Assembly: GCA_050485645.1 (NCBI GenBank)
Contig: JBJHBT010000002.1
Coordinates: forward strand, 1-64,000
Length of the DNA stretch: 64,000 nucleotides
Source of the DNA: JBJHBP01 sp050485645
GTDB lineage: Bacteria > Pseudomonadota > Gammaproteobacteria > Steroidobacterales > Rariloculaceae
Reading direction: 5' to 3'
In this document: one piece after another, positions 24,952-33,687 of the stretch
How the letters are laid out: each line of letters begins with the position of its first letter
Position numbering within the stretch: the first letter of the stretch is position 1
Made by a program: the position numbers and the translations under genes
Notes under the pieces: generated by a model
The model's database searches: none
What the model was told of the DNA's origin: nothing
The model's input: the letters and a program-made list of their open reading frames with translations, nothing else

Positions 24952-25295
24952 ACACCAAGCCGGTCCGGGACTCCGGACCGCTACGGTAACGAAGGGTACC
25001 CCGCGCGCGTGGGGCGGCATAGTGTACTCGATAGCGCGCTCCTGTCGTACCCCACCATGCGACACACCGTGTGCGGTGCGGTGACTGGCCCGGGCTGGCC
25101 GCACGCTTCTACCTTCTAGCGTCTACCTTCTGCCCTTTGTCCCCGGCCACCCGCCCCCCCCCGGCCCCCGGCCGGCGACTTCCCCGGATACGTAGCTTCC
25201 GCAGCGCCGGCAGGCGTTGATCCGGTAAAATGCCCGGATTACACAAACGAACAAGGCGCCTGGCCTCGGCATTCGCGCCCGGAGGAACTACAAGG
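24952..25295. other. Intergenic region without a recognised gene
   Basis: 344 bp between tRNA-Thr and galA. It has a run of C and G blocks near 25140-25175 but no supported reading frame. The galA leader is in its last part; GGAGG at 25280-25284 lies 11 nt before the galA ATG. Confidence 0.6.
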
Positions 25296-26594
25296 ATGGC
25301 TAGAATCATAGGCGGCATCGCCACCTCGCACACACCCACGATCGGCTTCGCGTTCGACACCAACAAGCAGCAGGATCCGGTCTGGGCGCCGATATTCGAA
25401 GGCTACAAGCCGGTTCAGGAATGGCTGGCGACGAACAAGCCGGACGTGCTGTTCTTCATCTATAACGATCACGTCACGTCGTTCTTCTTCGATCACTACT
25501 CGCACTTCGCGCTGGGCGTGGGCGAGGAGTTTCCGGTGGCCGACGAAGGCGGTGGTCCGCGCAAGCTGCCGCCGCTGAAGGGCGATCCCGAACTGGCCCG
25601 CCATATCGCCAATTCGCTGGTTGCCGACGAATTCGACCTGTCGTTCTTCCAGGGCAAGGGTCTGGACCACGGCGCGTTCTCGCCGCTGTCGGTGCTGTGG
25701 CCGCACAAGCCGGACTGGCCGGGCAAGGTGGTGCCACTGCAGGTGGGCGTGCTGCAGTTCCCTATCCCCAATGCCAAACGCTGCTTCAACCTCGGCAAGG
25801 CCATACGCAAGGCCATCGAGTCATATCCGAAGGACATCAAGGTCGCCATCATCGGCACCGGCGGTCTGTCGCATCAGGTGCACGGCGAACGCGCCGGCTT
25901 CAACAACACCGAGTGGGACATGGAGTTCCTGGAGCTGCTGGAGCACGAGCCGGAAAAGCTCACCGACATCACCGTCGCCCAGTATGCCGAGCGCGGCGGC
26001 CTGGAAGGCGCGGAAGTGGTGATGTGGCTGATCATGCGGGGCGCGCTGAATACGAAGGTGCGCAAGCTGCACCAGTCCTACTACCTGCCGTCGATGACGC
26101 CGATCGTCTCCGTCATCTACGAGAACGAGCCCGAAGCGACCAATGGCGCCAGCAAGGAATCACCGGAACAGCATCGCGAGCGCATGCAGCGGGAATGGCA
26201 GGGTATCGAGAAGTTGGAAGGCACCTATCCGTTCACCCTGGACCGCAGTGTGAAGAGCTACCGTCTGAACAGCTTCCTGCACAATCTGATCAGGCGCCCG
26301 TTCCGCGAGCGCTTCCTGGCGGATCCGGAATCACTGTTCGAGGAATACAGCCTGCCGGAGAACGAGCGCGACATGCTGCGGCGGCGCGACTGGCGTGCGC
26401 TGATCCAGTATGGCGTGATCTTCTTCCTGCTGGAGAAGATGGGCGCCGTGGTCGGCACCACCAACCTGCACATCTATGCGGCGATGCGCGGTGAAACGCT
26501 GGAAGAATTCCAGAAGACCCGCAATGCCCAGGTGCTGTACTCGGTGGCCGGGCAGGACGAAGGCAAGAAAGACTGGGATCAGAAGCGCACCTGA
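25296..26594 (+). CDS. galA: Gallate dioxygenase
   Basis: 432 residues from the ATG at 25296 ('MARIIGGIATSHTPTIGFAF'). The protein has the LigB-type catalytic domain (N-terminal ~280 residues, with 'SHTPTIG', 'FIYNDHVTSFFFDHYS', 'DHGAFSPL' and 'ATGG/GTGGLSHQVHGER' iron-site histidines) fused to a LigA-type C-terminal domain ('RLNSFLHNLIRRPFRERF', 'RRRDWRALIQYGVIFFLLEK', 'IYAAMRGETLEEFQKTRNA'). This fused layout and length are those of GalA/DesB, which open the gallate ring between C4 and C5 in lignin or tannin aromatic catabolism. It is a single gene here: no transporter or hydratase genes are adjacent. Other fused extradiol dioxygenases of the family are possible. Confidence 0.88.
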   Translation: MARIIGGIATSHTPTIGFAFDTNKQQDPVWAPIFEGYKPVQEWLATNKPDVLFFIYNDHVTSFFFDHYSHFALGVGEEFPVADEGGGPRKLPPLKGDPELARHIANSLVADEFDLSFFQGKGLDHGAFSPLSVLWPHKPDWPGKVVPLQVGVLQFPIPNAKRCFNLGKAIRKAIESYPKDIKVAIIGTGGLSHQVHGERAGFNNTEWDMEFLELLEHEPEKLTDITVAQYAERGGLEGAEVVMWLIMRGALNTKVRKLHQSYYLPSMTPIVSVIYENEPEATNGASKESPEQHRERMQREWQGIEKLEGTYPFTLDRSVKSYRLNSFLHNLIRRPFRERFLADPESLFEEYSLPENERDMLRRRDWRALIQYGVIFFLLEKMGAVVGTTNLHIYAAMRGETLEEFQKTRNAQVLYSVAGQDEGKKDWDQKRT

Positions 26595-26625
26595 GGAACC
26601 GGTATACGGCCGGCGGTGCGCAACG

Positions 26626-27048
26626 TCAGCGCCCGCTGGCCCTTACCCGGACGATCACGTCCACGCCAGCCTGTTCGGTGCCGGCCGGCAGCGCCGTTCC
26701 CAGATCCACACGGACGGCCTCCGGCGGAATGTCGGTGAGTTCACCGGTGTCCACGTTATAGAAGTGGAAATGCGGTTCGATCGTCGGATCGTAGTACTGG
26801 CGCGTCGGGTCGACGTTCACGGTGCGCAGCAGGCCGCGCTCACAGAACAGATTCAGTGTGTTGTAGACGGTGGCCTTGGAGACCCGCGAGCCGCACTGAC
26901 GCAGGCGCGTGATCACCTGTTCCGCCGACAGATGCTGTGGCCGCGACAGAATCACCCTGGCCACGGCCACACGCTGCGGCGTGGCGGCAACGCCGCGCGC
27001 TTCCAGCAGTGACTTCACCGTGTCCTGTCCGTCCTGATCCAGAGCCAC
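26626..27048 (-). CDS. Fur-family transcriptional regulator
   Basis: 140 residues, GTG start with AAGGA 7 nt upstream. Winged helix ('ATPQRVAVARVILSRPQHLSAEQVITRL', 'SKATVYNTLNLF') and dimerisation half 'YYDPTIEPHFHFYNVDTGELTDIP'. The usual HHH and CxxC zinc sites are absent (no Cys in the C-terminal half), and 'HFHFYNVDTGELTDIP' recalls Irr-like members. Convergent with galA, divergent from the pilin operon, so a local target cannot be inferred. Confidence 0.88.
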   Translation of the reverse strand: MALDQDGQDTVKSLLEARGVAATPQRVAVARVILSRPQHLSAEQVITRLRQCGSRVSKATVYNTLNLFCERGLLRTVNVDPTRQYYDPTIEPHFHFYNVDTGELTDIPPEAVRVDLGTALPAGTEQAGVDVIVRVRASGR

Positions 27049-27189
27049 AACGGCATCCTTACAAATCAGCTACTTGCGCAGTATACCGGCGCGTTCGTGG
27101 AGTTTGGTAGTGCCCCGCCCCGCATAATCGGCGCAACCCGCCAGATTCGCGGCTCTCGCCAGCGCGCGATGATCGCCTATGTTCACGCC

Positions 27190-27762
27190 ATGAACCGGGT
27201 ATGGCGCACATTTTCCGCTCCCGCCGCGCAGCGTGCGGTGACGCTCTGGGAGCTGCTGTGCACGCTGGCGGTGGCCGGCGTGTTGCTGGCCTCGGCCGGC
27301 CCGCCGTTCCAGGCGCTGATCCTCGACTCACGGCGCACGGCCGCGGTCAACGCCTTCGTCACGGCCGTTCAGCTGGCCCGTTCGGAGACTTCCAAGCGCG
27401 GCATCGCCGTCGTGTTGTGCCCGACCCGAGATCGTCGCGAATGCGCGGCCGACGCCTCGGCTGGCGATCTCGAATGGATGCTGATCGAGCCGGACACGTT
27501 CACGCCACAGCCGCGTCGGGTCGACGACAGTCAGCTGCTGATGGTGATGCCGGCGTTCGATGGCGGCTCCATTCGATCCAATCGCCACCGTTACGAGTTC
27601 CGCCCCTTCCAGCGCCGCAGCAGCAACGGCACGGTGACATTCTGCGATCGACGCGGCGCTGCCGCCGCTCGTGCGGTCGTGATCAGCTACACGGGCAGAC
27701 CGCGTGCCACCTCCACGGGTGCCGGTGGCCAGCCGCTGCAATGCCCCGGGGACAACCCATGA
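27190..27762 (+). CDS. fimT: Minor pseudopilin, FimT/GspH type
   Basis: 190 residues with a type IV prepilin N-terminus in which the usual G-FTLIE is 'AVTLWELLCTLAVAGVLLASAGP': the Gly at -1 is Ala and Ile is Trp, with Glu kept. A FimT/GspH domain with Cys pairs follows ('LCPTRDRRECA', 'TFCDRRG', 'LQCPGDNP'). Part of a five-gene operon joined by ATGA overlaps. An in-frame ATG at 27169 is an alternative start. Confidence 0.85.
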   Translation: MNRVWRTFSAPAAQRAVTLWELLCTLAVAGVLLASAGPPFQALILDSRRTAAVNAFVTAVQLARSETSKRGIAVVLCPTRDRRECAADASAGDLEWMLIEPDTFTPQPRRVDDSQLLMVMPAFDGGSIRSNRHRYEFRPFQRRSSNGTVTFCDRRGAAAARAVVISYTGRPRATSTGAGGQPLQCPGDNP

Positions 27763-28274
27763 GTCGGGCCTGCGCAGAGACGGTTCGTCGACCTGTCCGC
27801 TTCGCCGCCGATGCGATGCGGCGCGACAATGGGTTCAGCCTTGTCGAAGTGCTGGTTGCGCTGCTGATCATGGCAGTGGGCATGACGGGTATGGCGACAC
27901 TGCTCGCGCATACGCTGCTCACCACGCGCACGACCATGACACGCACCCTCGCCTTCAGCCTTGGCGCGGACATGACCGAACGCATTCGCGCGAATCGCCG
28001 CGCGCTGATGGCCTACACAGGCACGGCCACCGATCACGAATGTGACCGCCGGGCACCGTTCGCGCCGTGCAGTGGCAGCGAACGCGCCGAACAGGACCTG
28101 TTCGACTGGCAGGCGAGTGTCGCGGCACTGCTGCCCGATGGCAGCGGCAGCGTGGTGCTGGACACATCGACATCGCCGGTCACCGTAACCGTGATACTGC
28201 GATGGTACGAAGCCGGCGGCAGTCCCGATGGCATCACACGTTACGCCCATGCCTTCCCGGTGGCGGAACGATGA
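27759..28274 (+). CDS. pilV: Minor pilin PilV
   Basis: 171 residues. After a long basic leader the prepilin site is 'RDNGFSLVEVLVALLIMAVGMTGMATLL', the standard PilV pattern. Starts in an ATGA overlap with fimT and ends in one with pilW. PilV-type minor pilins prime type IV pilus assembly with PilW, PilX and PilE. Confidence 0.88.
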   Translation: MSRACAETVRRPVRFAADAMRRDNGFSLVEVLVALLIMAVGMTGMATLLAHTLLTTRTTMTRTLAFSLGADMTERIRANRRALMAYTGTATDHECDRRAPFAPCSGSERAEQDLFDWQASVAALLPDGSGSVVLDTSTSPVTVTVILRWYEAGGSPDGITRYAHAFPVAER

Positions 28275-29278
28275 GCGTTTCGGGCAGGCACGCTCAACGA
28301 GGCATCACGCTGATCGAGCTGCTGGTGGCCCTCGCCGTGGGTTCTTTCCTGATTCTCGGCAGCCTCAACCTGGCAACCCACGCGCGCACCACGTTCGCCG
28401 CCAGTGAAGCCGTCGCGCGGCTGCAGGAAAACGCCCGCTTCGCGCTGGACGTCCTCGAGTCCGACCTGCTGCTGGCCGGATACGCAGGTCCGGCAGGTGC
28501 CGTCTCCGCCGAACATCATGCGGCGCTGACGCCGGTATCGCATCCGGCAGGCATTGCTGTCGCCAACGACTGTGGCCCGGACTGGGCCGTGTCGCTACAG
28601 CGGGCACTGGAGGCGACGAACAACCGTTTCGACCTGAGCTGCGCGCCCTATCAGAACCGCAGCCAGCCCGGCGCCGACACGCTGGTGGTGCGCCGCGCCA
28701 ACGCCGCCGCGGCAACGGTGCGTGCAGCACACACGCTGTACATCGCTTCCGCGCCGTTCACCCGGCCGGTCGTGTTCGTGGGCCCTGCCCTGCCGCCTGC
28801 CATCGACTCCGCGTCGGTGCAGACTCATCCGCTGATCGTGAGCGGCTACTACGTCAGTCCCACGTCCACACTGTCCGAAGGTGACCGTGACGTCCCGTCG
28901 TTGCGCATGAAAACCCTTCAGGCCGGTGCGTCCGGCCCGCGTATCGTCGATCAGGAAGTGTTGCCCGGTGTCGAGGATTTTCAGGTTGAATTCGGCATCG
29001 ATACCGATGCACCGGGAACGCCGGGCCATGGAGCGGTCAGTCGCTACGTGAACCCGGGAGACCCGATGCTTCAGCCATCGCTGCCGGCACCGTCGGACGT
29101 TCGTATCGCAGTCATCAGAATCTGGGTACGTGTACGTGCCGAACATCCCGAACCCGGCTTCATCGACAACACGCACTACCGCTACGCGGATCGCCGGACG
29201 ACGCCACCGAACGATGCCTATCGACGCCTGGTTGCAACCCGCACGATCAAGCTGCGTAATCCGGTACGACTGCAATGA
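28271..29278 (+). CDS. pilW: Minor pilin PilW
   Basis: 335 residues. Prepilin site 'QRGITLIELLVALAVGSFLILG', then 'LQENARFALDVLESDLLLAGY', the PilW hallmark, and a long C-terminal domain with 'VRIAVIRIWVRVRAEHPEPGF'. Coupled by ATGA overlaps on both sides. Confidence 0.9.
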   Translation: MSVSGRHAQRGITLIELLVALAVGSFLILGSLNLATHARTTFAASEAVARLQENARFALDVLESDLLLAGYAGPAGAVSAEHHAALTPVSHPAGIAVANDCGPDWAVSLQRALEATNNRFDLSCAPYQNRSQPGADTLVVRRANAAAATVRAAHTLYIASAPFTRPVVFVGPALPPAIDSASVQTHPLIVSGYYVSPTSTLSEGDRDVPSLRMKTLQAGASGPRIVDQEVLPGVEDFQVEFGIDTDAPGTPGHGAVSRYVNPGDPMLQPSLPAPSDVRIAVIRIWVRVRAEHPEPGFIDNTHYRYADRRTTPPNDAYRRLVATRTIKLRNPVRLQ

Positions 29279-29862
29279 ACCGACGGACGGGCTCCACCCG
29301 GAATTCAGCGTGGGCGGCGCGCCAGTGCGGAGCCGCATTGATCACCTGCCTGCTCCTGCTGCTCGTGCTGACATTACTGGGCACCGCCAGTATCCGTACC
29401 GCACGGCTTGAACTGCTGCTCGCCGACAATCAGCGCGCGCGTCGGGAAGCCTTCAGCGCTGCCGAAGGCGGGATCGACCTGGCCATGGAGGCCATGCTGC
29501 GTGGCGGACGCGTAGTGGCGGCTCCCCTGTCGGCCACGCTGAGCACCGGTGCCAACGTTTCGGTCAGGACAACGCTGAAAGCCGTCACTGCGCCGCCGCG
29601 GCATGAAGTGACATACCCGCACCCCGCTGACGTCCGGGTGGTACATCTGGAGTTGCGCGCCGACGCTACGGCCACACGCGGTGCCCGGACAGTTCACGTG
29701 CAGGGGCTGTATCTGCTGGCAGAAGGGTTTGACGACCTCGACGACTGCCTTGATGCGGCCTGCCTGGCAGCGTTCGCTCACTGCGTGAATCTGTCCTGCA
29801 TCACGTTCGATGCCAGCCGCTATCCGGTACGCACCTACTGGACGGGGGAGGTGCCCGAATGA
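29275..29862 (+). CDS. pilX: Minor pilin PilX
   Basis: 195 residues. 'RQCGAALITCLLLLLVLTLLGTASIRTARLELLLADN' is the PilX pattern: the conserved Glu of the prepilin site is absent, as usual for this type. C-terminal Cys-rich part ('DDCLDAACLAAFAHCVNLSC'). Between pilW and pilE with ATGA overlaps. Confidence 0.87.
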   Translation: MNRRTGSTRNSAWAARQCGAALITCLLLLLVLTLLGTASIRTARLELLLADNQRARREAFSAAEGGIDLAMEAMLRGGRVVAAPLSATLSTGANVSVRTTLKAVTAPPRHEVTYPHPADVRVVHLELRADATATRGARTVHVQGLYLLAEGFDDLDDCLDAACLAAFAHCVNLSCITFDASRYPVRTYWTGEVPE

Positions 29863-30272
29863 ACATCCAGCGCGGCATTACGCTGATCGAAATGCTGATC
29901 GTCGTCGCACTCATCGGCATCCTTGCCATGATCGCCGTGCCCGGCTATCGGGACTATTCCCTGCGCGCGCACCGAACCGAGGCGAAAGTCGCGCTGCTGC
30001 GACTGCATGCCGATCAGGAGCGCTTCTACCTGCGCAACGGCAATCGCTACACCAGCGACCTGACGGAGCTTGGCTATCCGGCCGTCAGCGATGTGCCGAT
30101 CGGCAACGGGCGCTATCACCTGAGCGTGGATCCTGACGCCAGCGCGATTGGGTATACTGCCCGCGCAACCGCCACCGTCAGGATGGGCACGGACAGCCAA
30201 TGCCAGCAGTTCACGATCAACGCCCAGGGCCTTCAGGGCGCAACGCCTGACCCTGACGGACGCTGCTGGTAG
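29859..30272 (+). CDS. pilE: Minor pilin PilE
   Basis: 137 residues. 'RGITLIEMLIVVALIGILAMIAVPGYRDYSLRAHRTEA' is the canonical type IV prepilin N-terminus of the PilE type; the last Cys pair ('SQCQQF', 'DGRCW') likely closes the D-loop. In most gammaproteobacteria pilY1 lies between pilX and pilE; here pilX overlaps pilE directly, so pilY1 is absent from this operon. The last base of its stop starts the TauE-like gene. Confidence 0.9.
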   Translation: MNIQRGITLIEMLIVVALIGILAMIAVPGYRDYSLRAHRTEAKVALLRLHADQERFYLRNGNRYTSDLTELGYPAVSDVPIGNGRYHLSVDPDASAIGYTARATATVRMGTDSQCQQFTINAQGLQGATPDPDGRCW

Positions 30273-31033
30273 TGGATCAGAGCCTGTTGCTTCTCTTCGC
30301 GGCCCCGATCCTCGGGTTCGTCGCCGGATTCATCAACACGCTGGCCGGCAGTGGCTCGCTGATCACGCTGCCACTGCTGATCCTGATGGGACTGCCTGCG
30401 AACGATGCCAACGGCACGAACCGGGTCGGCGTACTGGTGCAGAACATCGTGGCGGTGGCTACGTTCCGGCGTCGCGGCGTGCTGAAGGTTGAGGGCACGA
30501 CGAAGATCATCCTGCCCGCCGTGATCGGCGCCCTGATCGGCGCACAGCTGGCGGCGGACCTCGATGAGGCGCTGCTGCGCCGCACCATCGGCGCTTTGAT
30601 GCTGGTCATGCTGATCATCGTGCTGATGAAGCCGCGGCAGTGGATTGCCGCTCATGCCGAAGGCCTGCAGGGCTACCGCTGGTGGCATGCACTGATCTTT
30701 TTCGCCATCGGCGTGTACGGCGGCTTCATCCAGGCGGGAGTCGGCATGTTCCTGCTGGCCGGCCTCGTTCTCGGCGCGGGTTACAACCTGGTCGGAGCCA
30801 ACGTGATGAAGAACTTCATCGTGCTGATCCTCACCATCGGCGCACTGGCGATATTCATGATCAATGACCAGGTGGTCTGGAGTCTTGGACTGCTGCTCGC
30901 CACCGGTCAGGCAGCCGGTGCCTGGGTCGCCGTGCACATGGCTGTTACACGCGGTGCGCAGTTCGTGCGCTGGCTGCTGATCGGCATACTGCTGCTGTCC
31001 GGTTCCGCGCTGATCTTCGATAGCGGTGTATAG
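30272..31033 (+). CDS. TauE/SafE-type membrane transporter
   Basis: 253 residues with about eight membrane helices; 'LGFVAGFINTLAGSGSLITLPLL' and 'GVYGGFIQAGVGMFLLAGLVL' are the two glycine-rich repeats of the family. GTG start overlaps the pilE stop by one base. Members export sulfite, sulfoacetate or other small anions; substrate unknown here. The TPP riboswitch begins 57 nt after its stop, so it is not under that riboswitch. Confidence 0.85.
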   Translation: MDQSLLLLFAAPILGFVAGFINTLAGSGSLITLPLLILMGLPANDANGTNRVGVLVQNIVAVATFRRRGVLKVEGTTKIILPAVIGALIGAQLAADLDEALLRRTIGALMLVMLIIVLMKPRQWIAAHAEGLQGYRWWHALIFFAIGVYGGFIQAGVGMFLLAGLVLGAGYNLVGANVMKNFIVLILTIGALAIFMINDQVVWSLGLLLATGQAAGAWVAVHMAVTRGAQFVRWLLIGILLLSGSALIFDSGV

Positions 31034-31089
31034 CGCACGGCTTCAACGGGATGAAAACACAGGCACGCTGCTTTAGAATCGGCGCATGA

Positions 31090-31204
31090 ACCGAGGGGTG
31101 GCCGGTAACGGCCTGAGAGGCTGCTGACGCAGCCAACCCTTAGTACCCCGTTCCGCGCGTGGTACTTGGAACCTGATCCGGCTGGTACCGGCGTAGGGAC
31201 GGAC
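31090..31204 (+). promoter_or_regulatory. TPP riboswitch (THI element)
   Basis: All conserved parts are readable in order: GGGGTG, CTGAGA (31115-31120), a variable stem, ACCCTT, a further variable stem (AGTACC...GGTACT), GAACCTGATCCGG, TACCGGCGTAGGGA. It senses thiamine diphosphate and lies immediately upstream of the 31272-33989 operon. A TAGAAT -10-like box at 31074-31079 may be the promoter. Confidence 0.95.
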
Positions 31205-31216
31205 ACTTCTCCCGCA

Positions 31217-31266
31217 TTCCTCCGTTACTTCCGGCTGCTGGCCGCGATCATCTCAAGCCGGAGGAA
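31217..31266 (+). promoter_or_regulatory. Shine-Dalgarno sequestering hairpin downstream of the TPP riboswitch
   Basis: TTCCTCCG (31217-31224) is perfectly complementary to CGGAGGAA (31259-31266), the ribosome binding site of the first gene. A competing pairing, TCCGGCT (31230-31236) with AGCCGGA (31256-31262), overlaps the same site. This suggests translational control: ligand binding would favour the form that hides the SD. No U-run terminator is present. Confidence 0.65.
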
Positions 31267-31271
31267 CGTCG

Positions 31272-31970
31272 ATGAGCTTCGAACTGGTCAAATCCGATCG
31301 CTGGCAGGACCGCAATGAATGGTTCTTTCAGCGCGAGCTGGCGCGCAACTACGAGCAGTGGTACGAGGGGCCCTACAAACGCGCCGAGCTGTGGCAGAAA
31401 CGCGTGCTCGGCCGCCTGCTGACGGCCGATGAACGTGTCGGCACGCTGCTCGAGTACGGCTGCGGCACGTCGCGGTTCACGCGCTGGTGGCACGAGATAG
31501 GTATCGACGCGGCCGGTGCGGACATTTCTCCCTTTATGATCGCCGAAGCACTGGATCGATTCGATGGTGATCTGGTGCTGGCGCACTCGCAATGGATGCC
31601 CTATCGCGACAGCACCTTCGACGCGGTGGCGTTCGTGACCACATTCGAATACTACGCCGACCCGGTAGCGGTCGTGCGTGAGGCGGCCCGGGTGGGACGC
31701 CACGGCATCCTGTTCGGAATGATCCACAAGATCACTCCTACCACGTTGCGGCGCCGTGTGCAGCAGGCCTTCGGCCGCAATCCGTTCTACGAAACGGCCA
31801 CGTTCTACTCACTGCCGACGCTGAAAAAGATCATCGCCGAAGCGCTGGGGAACGAACCCTACACGATCAGCTGGCAATGCACGGGCCTGCCGAAATGGTG
31901 GCCGGTGCAGGAATGGCATGTGCCGCTCGGAGACTTCCTCGGCGTGTACGTGCGCAGAGGTGAACCGTGA
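31272..31970 (+). CDS. Class I SAM-dependent methyltransferase
   Basis: 232 residues with GGAGG 7 nt before the ATG. SAM site 'LLEYGCGTSRFTRWW', then 'GADISPFMIAEAL' and 'MPYRDSTFDAVAFVTTFEYY', a Methyltransf_11-type arrangement. The N-terminus ('WFFQRELARNYEQWYEGPYKR') is typical of members acting on small molecules. As the first gene after a TPP riboswitch it should act in thiamine supply or on a thiamine-related compound. A Trm112-like gene ends the operon; such proteins activate certain methyltransferases, so the two may form a complex. Confidence 0.85.
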   Translation: MSFELVKSDRWQDRNEWFFQRELARNYEQWYEGPYKRAELWQKRVLGRLLTADERVGTLLEYGCGTSRFTRWWHEIGIDAAGADISPFMIAEALDRFDGDLVLAHSQWMPYRDSTFDAVAFVTTFEYYADPVAVVREAARVGRHGILFGMIHKITPTTLRRRVQQAFGRNPFYETATFYSLPTLKKIIAEALGNEPYTISWQCTGLPKWWPVQEWHVPLGDFLGVYVRRGEP

Positions 31971-33034
31971 GCGAAGCGTTCGGAGCAGCAACAGGCAAGG
32001 TTCCGGCGACCTTTCTTGAGCAGTTTGTGTACCCGCGCTGCGGAACACAGCGCCCCGAAGTACGGATCGGGCCCCGCACCGGTGTGGATACCGCAGTGAT
32101 CGACCTGCCAGGTGGCGCGGCGATGGCACTGACGACCGATCCCTGCTCGCTGCTCCCGTCGCTGGGCATGAAGGAATCCGCGTGGCTGACGGTGCACCTC
32201 GCCGCATCCGACATGGCCACCACGGGATTCGCGCCCATGTACGCACTGTTCGACCTGAATCTGCCGCCAACGCTGTCACGTGCGGCATTCGAAGAGTACT
32301 GGCAGTACATTCACGAATTCTGCGCCACGCTGGGCTGCGCGATCGTCGGCGGACACACCGGCCGATTCGATGGGCAGCACTCGACGGTGGCCGGCGGCGC
32401 AACGATGATCACCGTTGCACCGCGTGACCAGATCCTCACCAGCGACCAGGCCAATCCCGGCGACAGCCTGATCCTCGCCGGTGAATGCGCCATTGCCGCC
32501 ACGGCGATACTCGCGCGCAGTTTTCCGCGGACGATCACCCGGGCCTGCGGCGCGGACACGCTCGAAACCGCACAGCAGCTGTTCTGGCGCACCAGTTCGG
32601 TCGCCGCCGCACTGGCGGCCGTGCGTGCCGGTCGCGGCGCTTCAGGCGTCACGGCCATGCACGACGTCACCGAAGGTGGCGTGCTCGGTGCCCTGTGGGA
32701 ACTTGCGCATGCGGCCGACTGCGGGCTGCGCGTCGATGCGCAGGCTCTGGCGATCAGTCCCGAGACACGCGCAGTCACCGCCGTGTTCGGATTGGATCCG
32801 ACTGCCGTCGTCGGTGCCGGCGCCATGATCGTTGCAGTCGCCCCGGGGCGGGAGCGGCCGGTACTGGACGCGTTGTCCGATGCCGGCATTTCCGCCGCCA
32901 TCATCGGCACGCTGACCGACGCCGCGGATGGCCGTCACCTGGTCGATGCCGCCGGTACGCGCACGATCGAACAGGCGGGAGAGGATCCGTACTGGCGGGC
33001 CTTCTCGAAAGCCATGGCGGAAGGTGCCCGATGA
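31967..33034 (+). CDS. AIR-synthase/ThiL/HypE-fold enzyme
   Basis: 355 residues. 'GVDTAVIDLPGGAAMALTTDPC' corresponds to the DDAAV.. ATP/metal region of the family, 'AASDMATTGFAPMYALFDLN' to its second conserved block, and 'MHDVTEGGVLGALWELAHAADCGLRV' to the C-terminal AIRS domain. It is longer than ThiL (about 320) and lacks the ThiL-specific N-terminus; HypE-like members of unknown substrate fit better. ATGA overlap with the methyltransferase gene and with thiE. An ATP-dependent phosphate or dehydration step in a thiamine-linked route is inference from the riboswitch. Confidence 0.8.
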   Translation: MSEAFGAATGKVPATFLEQFVYPRCGTQRPEVRIGPRTGVDTAVIDLPGGAAMALTTDPCSLLPSLGMKESAWLTVHLAASDMATTGFAPMYALFDLNLPPTLSRAAFEEYWQYIHEFCATLGCAIVGGHTGRFDGQHSTVAGGATMITVAPRDQILTSDQANPGDSLILAGECAIAATAILARSFPRTITRACGADTLETAQQLFWRTSSVAAALAAVRAGRGASGVTAMHDVTEGGVLGALWELAHAADCGLRVDAQALAISPETRAVTAVFGLDPTAVVGAGAMIVAVAPGRERPVLDALSDAGISAAIIGTLTDAADGRHLVDAAGTRTIEQAGEDPYWRAFSKAMAEGAR

Positions 33035-33687
33035 CCGGAAGCGCCGACATGCTGCGCCAGGGACTGTACCTCGTCGTCGATCCCGCGGCGGGCGAGGACG
33101 TGCTGTCGCGCCTGGAAGCCGCACTGCGCGGCGGGGTCAACGCGCTGCAGGTCTGGAATCACTTCGTGCCCGGGCAGGACGCGGCCGCGTTCGTTGCCGC
33201 TGTCGTAGAACTCGCCCGCCCCTGCGCCGTGCCGGTATTCGTTCACGAGCGACCGGACCTGCTGCGCGTACCGGGAACCGCCGGTATCCACTGCGACACG
33301 CCCACCCATACCCCGGCTGAACTGCGCGCAGCCGCCGGACGACCCGTCATGTATGGCATCACGGCCGGCAATGAGCTGCGCACGGCTCGCCGCGCCCGGC
33401 TGCTGGGCGCCGACTACGTGTCGTTCTGTTCCCTCTACGCGTCCGCTTCCGTCACCACCTGCGCACTGGTCGATCTGGAAACGCTGACAGCCGCCAGAGA
33501 CTGCGGCCCGCCAGTCATCATCGCATCCGGCGGCATCACACCGGACAACGCGCCGGCCGTGCTGCAGGCCGGGGCCGACGCCATCGCCGTCATCAGCGGC
33601 ATACTGGGCGCCGCCGATCCGGAGAGCGCCGCGTGGCGCTATCGCGCGGTCATCGCAAAACACTTCGACGGAGCACCCTCAGCATGA
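33031..33687 (+). CDS. Divergent thiamine-phosphate synthase-like protein (ThiE family)
   Basis: 218 residues with the TIM-barrel pattern of ThiE/TenI: 'LYLVVDP', 'ALRGGVNALQVWNH', 'GIHCDTPT', 'YGITAGNELRTARRARLLGADYVSFCSL' and 'IIASGGITPDNAPAVLQAGADAIAVIS'. Several substrate-contact elements of true ThiE differ: the QxRxK block is 'QVWNH', the NDR element is 'HERPD', GVHLGQxD is 'GIHCDTPT', and the FGPIFPTxTK loop is 'FCSLYASASVTT'. It may therefore be a TenI-like or new-function member. ATGA overlaps on both sides. Because it lies under a TPP riboswitch, thiamine relevance is well supported even though the reaction is not. Confidence 0.75.
   Translation: MTGSADMLRQGLYLVVDPAAGEDVLSRLEAALRGGVNALQVWNHFVPGQDAAAFVAAVVELARPCAVPVFVHERPDLLRVPGTAGIHCDTPTHTPAELRAAAGRPVMYGITAGNELRTARRARLLGADYVSFCSLYASASVTTCALVDLETLTAARDCGPPVIIASGGITPDNAPAVLQAGADAIAVISGILGAADPESAAWRYRAVIAKHFDGAPSA

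Noticed and set aside
24826..25104. Minus-strand ORF across the tRNA-Thr gene
   Set aside because: Runs through the tRNA; no protein features.
25697..26494. 265-codon plus-strand ORF in another frame of galA
   Set aside because: Arg/Ala-rich frame shadow of a well-supported gene.
32485..33030. N-terminal extension of the ThiE-like reading frame
   Set aside because: Lies in another frame of the AIRS-like gene; the ATG at 33031 with ATGA coupling is the natural start.
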